From: Pedobacter ginsengisoli
GTDB taxonomy: Bacteria; Bacteroidota; Bacteroidia; Sphingobacteriales; Sphingobacteriaceae
DNA: 64,000 nucleotides
NCBI RefSeq assembly: GCF_030244015.1
Contig: NZ_JASSYX010000002.1
Location: 992,001-1,056,000 of the forward strand
Direction of reading: 5' to 3'
Shown one piece after another: positions 17,061-23,399 of the stretch (position 1 is the stretch's first letter; every line of letters begins with the position of its first letter). The notes beneath the pieces are model-generated. The model was not told the origin of the DNA. It saw only the letters and a list, made by a program, of their open reading frames with translations, and ran no database searches. The position numbers and the translations under genes are program-made.

Positions 17061-17696
17061 CTACTTCGTCTGCGCTGTAAACAAGGTCGCAATTTTAATG
17101 ATTGCCGCACGGCCCTTTCGTCCCGGACATTGTTTTTCGTAATGATATGGTGCGTAAAAGTCCAATCCTCTGATTTCGTTTCTGGTGATCAGCGCCAGAC
17201 TCATACCACCAGCATCATGAATCCTATAAAATTTCTTGTCCTCAGCAACAGGGCAGCCCTCTCCATCAACCTTATCATCAGCAATGCCCCATGGATCTGT
17301 ATCTAATGTACTTTTCCAAAGTAATGTCTTTTCTTCACAGCTTATGGGGTAAATCGCAAAATATTCCTTCATTTTCGGGGTCACTTTCGTGATCAAAACC
17401 CGGCGTAGTCTCCGGAGTTTCTTTTGAACAGCAGTGAAATCCTTGATCCATTGACCTCGCAAAGCTGAATGACCTACATATTCATAAAAAGATATCTTTT
17501 TCCTCTTTTTTGCCAATATAACAAAATGTGGTGCCTCCAAACCCCATGTATTTATATCACGGAAAACCAGTGTAGAATCTGCCTTATCACGCAAATAGAT
17601 ATATAACGGATCTTCTGTGTTATTTTGCCGGGCGCTTACTGGCAATGTTGCTATCCATATCAATACAAAGATGCTGAGCGATTTAGAAAACTTCAT
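17061..17696 (-). CDS. Exported protein of unknown function
   Basis: This 211-residue protein starts with a clean signal peptide (MKFSKSLSIFVLIWIATLPVSARQ). The mature part is basic in the middle (a run of lysines and arginines around KLRRLRRVLITK) and has four cysteines in its second half that could form disulfides. I recognise no family. It lies upstream of the DUF3885-like gene on the same strand and could be co-transcribed with it. Confidence 0.55.
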   Translation of the reverse strand: MKFSKSLSIFVLIWIATLPVSARQNNTEDPLYIYLRDKADSTLVFRDINTWGLEAPHFVILAKKRKKISFYEYVGHSALRGQWIKDFTAVQKKLRRLRRVLITKVTPKMKEYFAIYPISCEEKTLLWKSTLDTDPWGIADDKVDGEGCPVAEDKKFYRIHDAGGMSLALITRNEIRGLDFYAPYHYEKQCPGRKGRAAIIKIATLFTAQTK

Positions 17697-17862
17697 ATTC
17701 TAAGATAGTTAAAGTATATAAGTTCATTCAAATAAAAAGTCAACAGAGAGCTGTTTGCTCAATGCTCCGCAATTGTTAACTAGAACTGTGTTTTTTCGCA
17801 GTTTGTTGCTTTACAGCTAAAAGTTGTATAACTTGTCGTTAACTAATTTATTATTAACGCTT

Positions 17863-18501
17863 ATGTTATATCATCATCAATGCCACGATGAGCTCATTGC
17901 TCATTTGGTTGGAAAAATGCCGGAGATCCCGGCTGAGTTTCCAGTTCTGGTTCGTCCGTTGCTCTCGGCGCCTTTTACGGTCAAAGAAGATCTGATCATT
18001 TTAAGTCCCGGAGACGTTGCCGATTTTGCGTTCTGGCCGGTAGAAGGCTACATCAGGTGTTTCAAAGCGTTTAAAAGGGAAGAAGACCGGGAACATTACG
18101 ATCAAAAAACAATTGAGATTTCTTTGCCAGGCAAAATATGGCTGCCGGTCGATAGTTATATGAACCGTAATCCGGTAGATTTTTATGTCGAGATCAGCAA
18201 AGGCACAACTTTGGTGGCTTTTAGCCGCAAGTCTTTTGAAGAACTGGTAGCTGCAATGCCGGAGGTAGGGTTACTTGCCTTGGCAATCATATCGGCTGCT
18301 GAGCACGATTGGCTGAAGAAATTGGAGATGTGCAAGGTAGATGGTAAAACAGGATATGAGACTTTCCTGGATTTTTTTGGCCTTTCAGTGGAATCCTTTA
18401 TCTGGTTAATGCATATCGCCAATTACATAGGCTTGAATAAAGGTAGCCTAAGTCGCATCAGAACGGAGGGTGGCTTTTCAGATGAGCACCTGAGGAAGTA
18501 G
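17863..18501 (+). CDS. Crp/Fnr-like regulator (degenerate HTH)
   Basis: This 212-residue protein has the cyclic-nucleotide-binding jelly-roll outline of Crp/Fnr proteins: IILSPGDVADFAFWPVEGYIRCF near residues 52-75 in place of the usual glycine loops, and IWLPVDSYMNRNPVDFYVE further on. The carboxy end, ANYIGLNKGSLSRIRTE, looks like the recognition helix of Crp-type DNA-binding domains. ATG 17863 is chosen over an in-frame TTG at 17824. A related, also divergent Crp-like gene follows at 18798 with a small acidic protein between. Ligand and targets are not evident; the two DUF6266 promoters with a shared operator are candidate targets. Confidence 0.6.
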   Translation: MLYHHQCHDELIAHLVGKMPEIPAEFPVLVRPLLSAPFTVKEDLIILSPGDVADFAFWPVEGYIRCFKAFKREEDREHYDQKTIEISLPGKIWLPVDSYMNRNPVDFYVEISKGTTLVAFSRKSFEELVAAMPEVGLLALAIISAAEHDWLKKLEMCKVDGKTGYETFLDFFGLSVESFIWLMHIANYIGLNKGSLSRIRTEGGFSDEHLRK

Positions 18502-18508
18502 CATTTCG

Positions 18509-18524
18509 ATTCACATTTGTGAAT
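18509..18524. promoter_or_regulatory. Palindrome ATTCACA-TT-TGTGAAT
   Basis: The seven-base arms are perfect and flank a TT centre, eight bases after the Crp-like gene and upstream of the small acidic protein gene. The arm-TT-arm layout resembles the GACA-TT-TGTC operators near the DUF6266 genes. It may be an autoregulatory site of one of the two Crp-like proteins. Confidence 0.4.
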
Positions 18525-18574
18525 TTGATTTAAAGTTTCCTGGTGTTAATTTTTAAATTAACGCAGTAGACATT

Positions 18575-18769
18575 ATGGAACAATATCGTTTACACGAGCT
18601 GCTTCCTGTGAACCAGCTTGTATCTCTAGGGACAATATTTGCAGACATGTGCGACTATAAGCCCGATATGGATCTGGACGACGAGTTTGTAGAGTTCATT
18701 TACGGCGAATATGACCGTATAGAAGAGGAATTTTTGGAGTTGTGGGCCGCCAGGGAGGCGCTGCATTGA
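18575..18769 (+). CDS. Small acidic protein between two Crp-like genes
   Basis: This 64-residue protein is strongly acidic, with CDYKPDMDLDDEFVEFIYGE in the centre, and predicted helical. It has no signal or membrane segment. The ATG at 18575 is preceded by an A-rich stretch and the gene ends 28 bases before the next Crp-like gene, so the three genes may be one unit. I recognise no family. An acidic protein next to DNA-binding regulators could act as a partner, but this is only suggested by position. Confidence 0.5.
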   Translation: MEQYRLHELLPVNQLVSLGTIFADMCDYKPDMDLDDEFVEFIYGEYDRIEEEFLELWAAREALH

Positions 18770-18797
18770 TGTTCCGTCTGAATTAATTGATCTCTAT

Positions 18798-19376
18798 ATG
18801 TTGAAACGCAAACTCATAGACCGCTTGGATTCGCTAAGACAGCTAAGTAAGGCATACAGGTCTTTTTTGGAAGAAGACCATTCCTATCGCTACCGCTTAA
18901 TAACCAGAGGTTCACTGTTGTTGTCTCCTGGCAAGAAAGCCAATGAGCTTCATTTCATTGGCAGGGGTCTTTTTAAGCTGTATTACCTTCGGGATTCTGG
19001 TGAAGAGCAGCAACTGGACTTTTTTACTGATGGGGACTTTATGATGCTGCCTGTCGATTTTTATGACGATACTGATAACTTCCGCTATTATATAAAGGCC
19101 CTGGAGCCGGGGGAGATATTGAGTATTTATAAGCGTGATATGGATCTGATCTATAAGCGTTTTCCGGAGGCAAGGGACCACACGGACCTCATCAGAAGTG
19201 AGATTTCTTTGAGTATTACTGCTCATGTTGATCTGCTGCTGATTCGCAAGGAGGAACTGTTTAATGAGTGTGTGAAGGTGAAGAAGGAGGTATGTCCCAG
19301 GATCAGTAAGCAGTTAATGAGCAATTTTCTGGGGATTAGTAAAAAGTCTCTGGAACGGGGCAGAAGTAGTAGTTAA
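18798..19376 (+). CDS. Crp/Fnr family transcriptional regulator
   Basis: This 192-residue protein has a cyclic-nucleotide-binding-type beta-barrel (LITRGSLLLSPGKKANELHF near residues 34-53, then GRGLFKLYYLRDSGEEQQLDFF and GDFMMLPVDFY) and a short helix-turn-helix at the end (ISKQLMSNFLGISKKSLER), close to the sequence of typical Bacteroidota Crp-like proteins of about 190 residues. The ligand pocket residues of true cAMP receptors are not conserved. DUF6266 copy 2 begins 215 bases downstream, and the space between holds three GACA-NN-TGTC type sites, which makes this protein the best local candidate for their regulator. Confidence 0.75.
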   Translation: MLKRKLIDRLDSLRQLSKAYRSFLEEDHSYRYRLITRGSLLLSPGKKANELHFIGRGLFKLYYLRDSGEEQQLDFFTDGDFMMLPVDFYDDTDNFRYYIKALEPGEILSIYKRDMDLIYKRFPEARDHTDLIRSEISLSITAHVDLLLIRKEELFNECVKVKKEVCPRISKQLMSNFLGISKKSLERGRSSS

Positions 19377-19387
19377 GGTCTGTTTGA

Positions 19388-19475
19388 GACAGATGTCGCA
19401 TTGTTTATTGGACATTTGTCCCGTTTTTTTGCAGCCAAATGTCGCATTTTATTTTTCTGGTCTGCTGTAGTTTTG
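19388..19475 (+). promoter_or_regulatory. DUF6266 copy 2 promoter with multiple GACA-NN-TGTC operators
   Basis: Three related inverted repeats occur: GACAGATGTC (19388-19397), GACATTTGTC (19411-19420, extended to GGACA/TGTCC) and GCCAAATGTC (19434-19443). The last is followed after exactly 24 bases by TAGTTTTG (19468-19475), a TAnnTTTG -7 box. The same site, spacing and flanks occur upstream of DUF6266 copy 1. The operator centre would lie about 44 bases before the transcription start, a typical activator position. Confidence 0.55.
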
Positions 19476-19591
19476 ACATTACCATCTGGTACCTGAGTAG
19501 CTAGATTTTTTCAAGGAAGGGGTCGGTGATGCGAAACTGGTGTGCAGGTGGTATAATTAATTTATTGTTTTATTCCAACAAATGTTTGATC

Positions 19592-20239
19592 ATGGGAATT
19601 CAAGTTTGGGGGCTCCTTGGGGGGTTCCAAAAGAAAGTTGGTCCTGCTGTTGGTCATTGGACTAACGGACAGAATGTGGTTACAGCGTTACCTCACCCTT
19701 CTGATAATCCGCCTACGGTGCCGCAGTTAAATGTACGTGCTAAATTTGGGCTGGTGATTAGTTTTTTGAGCTGGATCAGTCCGCTCATCAGGGTTGGTTT
19801 TCAGAATGCGCACAAGGAAAAACAGTCTGCTTTTAATGCGGCTTTTGTGTACAATTACAAAAATGCGGTAACCGGTACTACTGCTGCCAATTTTACCATC
19901 GACTATCCGGAGCTGATGTACAGTAAAGGCAGGCTTGGCTTGTCGTATCTGGCTTCGATGGCTACTACGATTGATGCGCAGCTGGATTTTAGCTGGCTGG
20001 CCGCTATTGCCAATGGTATTGGTGAGCCTACTGACCTGGCTACTTTTGTGGTGTACAATCCGTCTAAGCAGTTGTTTGTAACTGCTGTCGGTGCGGCACT
20101 GCGTAGTGCGCTGAGCTATGACATGGTGCTGCCATCTACTTTTAGTACGGACAATGTGCATGTGTACATGAGCTTTGTGTCTGCTGATGGCAAAATGGCG
20201 AGCGATAGCATCTATATGGGTGCTACGGTAGTGCAGTAA
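19592..20239 (+). CDS. DUF6266 family protein (copy 2)
   Basis: This 215-residue protein shares with copy 1 the glycine-rich start (GIQVWGLLGGFQKKVGPAVG), NVVTALPHPS, the FGLVISFLSWISPLIRVGFQ segment, the SAFNAAFVYNYKNA block, the IDYPELMYSKG motif and the SDSIYMG ending. ATG 19592 is used because it opens the conserved family start; the in-frame extension to 19526 lies across the leader. Function unknown. It is followed by the long hairpin 20259-20340 and then by a palindromic repeat array before copy 3. Confidence 0.87.
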   Translation: MGIQVWGLLGGFQKKVGPAVGHWTNGQNVVTALPHPSDNPPTVPQLNVRAKFGLVISFLSWISPLIRVGFQNAHKEKQSAFNAAFVYNYKNAVTGTTAANFTIDYPELMYSKGRLGLSYLASMATTIDAQLDFSWLAAIANGIGEPTDLATFVVYNPSKQLFVTAVGAALRSALSYDMVLPSTFSTDNVHVYMSFVSADGKMASDSIYMGATVVQ

Positions 20240-20258
20240 GGGGTTAAAAATGGTAGTT

Positions 20259-20340
20259 AAAAATGGTGATCTCCTCTAGGGCTCGGGTCTCATGCGCTGA
20301 AGGGCGCATGCCACCTATGCCCATCGGAGACACCATTTTT
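20259..20340. terminator. 82-base extended hairpin, probable bidirectional terminator
   Basis: AAAAATGGTG (20259-20268) pairs with CACCATTTTT (20331-20340); after a one-base bulge TCTCC pairs with GGAGA, then GGGC with GCCC, GGT with ACC, and CATGCGC with GCGCATG around a TGAAGG loop. The stem is continuous apart from small internal loops and ends in runs of A and T on both sides, so it could stop transcription from either direction. It begins 19 bases after the stop of DUF6266 copy 2. Confidence 0.6.
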
Positions 20341-20363
20341 ATTGGAAAGAGAAAAGAAAAGCG

Positions 20364-20547
20364 ATCGTCATTGCGCAAGTTTGAACGATCGTTATTGCGA
20401 GATAGGTAATTCGTCATTGCGAGGCACGAAGCAATCTCTCCTGCATGATGAGGTTGCTTCGTGCCTCGCAATGACGATTGTATAAGTTCTTGCAATGACG
20501 ATTTAGAGTTCTTGCATTGGCCGTACGAACTCTCGCAATGACGATTG
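20364..20547. repeat. Palindromic repeat array built from TCGTCATTGCGAG units
   Basis: Three copies of a TCGTCATTGCG unit in forward orientation (20364, 20388, 20411) are followed by four in reverse (20465, 20489, 20511 degenerate, 20532). The innermost forward and reverse copies form a perfect 24-bp inverted repeat (20411-20434 and 20454-20477) with a 19-base loop. AGAGTTC/GAACTCT (20505-20533) forms a further hairpin. The core resembles the REP-like intergenic palindromes known from many genomes. Reading frames through it are accidental. Confidence 0.75.
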
Positions 20548-20577
20548 TTGTTGAAAAAAAATATAAACTTTAATATT

Positions 20578-21213
20578 ATGGGAAAGTTAATTAATGGTTC
20601 GTTTGGCGGTATTACAGGGAAGGTAGGAGATATGGTCTTCTATGTTTTAAATGGTGAAAATGTAGTAAGGCATGCTGGTAAAAGTGTCAAACCGAGATCT
20701 GAAGCGCAATTGGCCAATCAGGCTAAAATGACTTTAGTAAATCTGTTTTTGAAGCCGATATCGGAGTTTATTAATACCGGGTTTTTGCTTAATGTCTGGC
20801 CGGAAAAGAGTAATCCATACAACAGGGCAGTTTCTTATAATAAGATAAATGGGGTTGTTGGTGTGTTTCCTTCTTTTATGATCGATTATGGTAAGGTTCT
20901 CGTCAGTAAGGGGGATTTGCCTGTTGCTGCCGGGGCTTCGGTTGATCTGTTTGCTGAGGGGCTGAGGTTTGGTTGGTTATTCCCTTCTGATATGCCTTAT
21001 CCGAGGGAAAATGACAGGGCGATGCTGCTGGCTTATTTTCCTGTGTTGGGTTCTGCTGTTTATTCGCTTGAAGGTGCCAGCAGGAAAGTGGGGACGGATC
21101 TGCTGGTTCTTCCGGAAGAGCTATTGGCTGAGCCTATGGAGGTTTATATTGCCTTTGTTGCTGCTGATGGTAAGCGTGTTTCTAATAGTGTCTATCTGGG
21201 CAGGTTGAATTGA
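20578..21213 (+). CDS. DUF6266 family protein (copy 3)
   Basis: This 211-residue protein is the most divergent of the three DUF6266 copies. It keeps the start pattern NGSFGGITGKVGDMVFYVLN, the NPYNRAVSYNKING block, IDYGKVLVSKG and the closing SNSVYLG. ATG 20578 is chosen because the conserved start follows it; the frame is open to a TTG at 20545, inside the repeat array. The array separates it from copy 2, and the GACA-NN-TGTC operator seen at copies 1 and 2 is absent, so it may be regulated differently. Confidence 0.85.
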   Translation: MGKLINGSFGGITGKVGDMVFYVLNGENVVRHAGKSVKPRSEAQLANQAKMTLVNLFLKPISEFINTGFLLNVWPEKSNPYNRAVSYNKINGVVGVFPSFMIDYGKVLVSKGDLPVAAGASVDLFAEGLRFGWLFPSDMPYPRENDRAMLLAYFPVLGSAVYSLEGASRKVGTDLLVLPEELLAEPMEVYIAFVAADGKRVSNSVYLGRLN

Positions 21214-21291
21214 ATCTATCCAAAACGGGTTCAATTTATATCCAGACAGGACGACTTTAAATGCTTCAATTATTTAGTCAAAAAGTACTTT

Positions 21292-22017
21292 TTATTGCTT
21301 ATTCAAGAGTTTCTTAGTCACAAATTCATTAAAAAAGAAATCTCTATAAATATTGCCAATCGGTATTTCGTTTTTTCCGATATACACCGTATTGTTGTCT
21401 ACAGAATCTATTTTATTGACATTGATAATATACGATTTGCTGACTCGGACAAAAGAACTTTTGGGAAGCAGATCATGAATGGTTTTAATATTCATCAGTG
21501 TAATCACTTTTTGATTTTCCAGGTAAATGATTACATAGTCTTTTAACCCTTCAATATAAAGTATATCACTAAAATATACTTTGAACATTCTGCGGTCTGC
21601 CCTTACAAAAATATAATCGTCGGTTATGTTTTCTATATTGCTGTTTGTATGGTCGGTATGGAATAATTTACAATACGTCTGCGCTTTTTCTACCGCTTTT
21701 TGAAAGCGCTCTAATTTTACAGGTTTGATCAGATAGTCAATAGCGTCGACTTCATAACTCTCAGATGCAAATTCATGAAAAGCGGTAGTAAACACCACTA
21801 AAGTAGTTTTAGGAATGGTTCTGGCAAAGTCAATTCCATTCACTCCTGGCATTTGAATATCAAGAAATATTAAATCAACAGCATTTTTTGCCAGAAATTC
21901 TCTTGTGGCCTCTGCTCCGTTAAATGAAGCTATGGATTCCAGGTTTTCTGTCTCGTTAACCAGTTTTTGGATTGCTTTTCTTGCTAATGGCTCGTCGTCG
22001 ACTATTATGCAGTTCAT
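21292..22017 (-). CDS. LytTR family response regulator
   Basis: This 241-residue protein has a receiver domain (residues 1-115; acidic pair in IIVDDEPLA, phosphoacceptor aspartate at about 53 in FLDIQMPG, lysine in YLIKPV) and a LytTR DNA-binding domain (about 140-238; FVRADRRMFKVYFSDILYIE, FVRVSKSYIINVNKI). ATG 22017 gives the canonical start and a 10-base gap after the kinase stop; ATGs at 22041 and 22044 would overlap it. It pairs with the LytS-type kinase upstream, and the divergent receptor operon at 23400 is the natural candidate target. Confidence 0.93.
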   Translation of the reverse strand: MNCIIVDDEPLARKAIQKLVNETENLESIASFNGAEATREFLAKNAVDLIFLDIQMPGVNGIDFARTIPKTTLVVFTTAFHEFASESYEVDAIDYLIKPVKLERFQKAVEKAQTYCKLFHTDHTNSNIENITDDYIFVRADRRMFKVYFSDILYIEGLKDYVIIYLENQKVITLMNIKTIHDLLPKSSFVRVSKSYIINVNKIDSVDNNTVYIGKNEIPIGNIYRDFFFNEFVTKKLLNKQ

Positions 22018-22027
22018 TTTATAATTT

Positions 22028-23098
22028 TTAATACTTGGCATCATGATTGGTCCCTGGGGTAAGCCTTAGGGTAACGCAGTAGGTTTCCGAATTGTCTTCT
22101 ATTTTCAAATCATGTGAGGAAGGGAACAGGAGTTCTAATCTTCTTTTAATATTGGCCAGGCCTAGGCCTCCGGATTTATTGACTGCTTTTACAGCAGGTT
22201 TTGAGTTGATGCATTTGAAAAAGAGCTCATTATGGCAAACATTAAAAAACAAGTTTACATAGGACAATTTCGCTGAGTCATTGTTGTGTTTTACCGCATT
22301 TTCGACAAATGAAATGAACAATAAGGGGGGAACCTGGATACCGCTCAATTCTCCTTCTTTGGATATTAAAAAATTAAAATTGTCCCGTCTGACTTTTTCC
22401 AGGTTTAAAAAATCTTCTAAGAAATGGATTTCTGATGTCAATAAAACTTTATCTCTCGAGCTGTCGTAAAGCTGATAACGAAGCAGGTCACTTAGTTTCA
22501 TCAAGACCTGCGATGCTTTTTTAGGATCGTCTTCAATTAATACATTGGCGTTATTGAGCATGTTAAAAAGGAAGTGCGGATTGATCTGATTCTTGAGTTG
22601 TTCCAGTTCTGCATTGGTTTTTGCCAGGTCCAGATCATGGATAAGTTGGGCGTCAGCTATCCACTGCTGGAATAATTTAACTGCTGCCGATGCGATAATG
22701 AGCACCACGATCATGAAGGAAAAGGTAAAAAAATTAATATTGTCATCCTCGTAAGGCAGTAAATCAGATTTAAAGTAACTGGAAAAGACTTCATGGATGT
22801 AAAAGGAGAGAATCATGCCTGACAACACAAACAGACCATAACTCAGGTATTTCTTTCTAAATAAAAATTTAGGCACAAAAAAATACATGTTACTGTAGGC
22901 CAGTGAAATGATCAGCGAAAAGATAGCCAGTCTGTTATAGGTTTCGAAGGGTTCTATGTAATCTGGCGGACTGTAATACAACACTACAATACAAAAGGCG
23001 ATGAGTAACAAATGTCGTTGAAACCGGTATTTCTCTGAAATGATCAGCTGTAGGATACAGTTGGCATCCATGGTCTTTCTGTGTAAAGTTTTATTCAT
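22028..23098 (-). CDS. LytS-type sensor histidine kinase
   Basis: This 356-residue membrane kinase has four to five predicted membrane segments in its first 160 residues and then the His_kinase domain of the LytS group (about 160-240), with the phosphorylated histidine in LKNQINPHFLFNMLNN, followed by a shortened ATPase domain (FVENAVKHN, GGLGLANIKRRLELLF). It is co-transcribed with the LytTR regulator. The signal is unknown; the membrane part has no large extracellular domain. The 301 bases between its start and the receptor gene at 23400 hold no gene and must carry both divergent promoters. Confidence 0.93.
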   Translation of the reverse strand: MNKTLHRKTMDANCILQLIISEKYRFQRHLLLIAFCIVVLYYSPPDYIEPFETYNRLAIFSLIISLAYSNMYFFVPKFLFRKKYLSYGLFVLSGMILSFYIHEVFSSYFKSDLLPYEDDNINFFTFSFMIVVLIIASAAVKLFQQWIADAQLIHDLDLAKTNAELEQLKNQINPHFLFNMLNNANVLIEDDPKKASQVLMKLSDLLRYQLYDSSRDKVLLTSEIHFLEDFLNLEKVRRDNFNFLISKEGELSGIQVPPLLFISFVENAVKHNNDSAKLSYVNLFFNVCHNELFFKCINSKPAVKAVNKSGGLGLANIKRRLELLFPSSHDLKIEDNSETYCVTLRLTPGTNHDAKY

Positions 23099-23366
23099 AA
23101 ACCTGTTCTAGATTTCGAGCAAATTTAGCAGTACGCCGGATATATAAATTTTTACTATACAAAAGCACATTAATAATATACCAAAATAAGATTTAAAGCG
23201 CGTAAACCTTTGCTATGAGCTAAAAACCGCGCTTCCGTCGCTGAAAGCTTAGTGTGCTTTTATTTTACTAGATGTAAAAGCTGCTTTAATATATAAAGTA
23301 AGGCATTTTGTCTATATAAAATATGCGGGTTCTGCAGAAATATACTTTAGCTGAAAATTGAAACAT

Positions 23367-23392
23367 TTAACTCAAAAACTTAACTCAAAACT
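23367..23392 (+). repeat. Tandem 13-bp duplication before a start codon
   Basis: TTAACTCAAAAAC (23367-23379) is followed at once by TTAACTCAAAACT (23380-23392), seven bases before the ATG of the receptor gene at 23400. Similar short direct repeats precede the next genes of this region. Confidence 0.6.
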
Positions 23393-23399
23393 TTAATAA

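Noticed and set aside
20244..20495. An 83-codon minus-strand frame in the repeat array
   Set aside because: It is made of the palindromic repeat units themselves.
23161..23261. AAAAGCACA and TGTGCTTTT as an inverted repeat upstream of the receptor
   Set aside because: The 83-base spacing and short arms are easily due to chance in AT-rich sequence.
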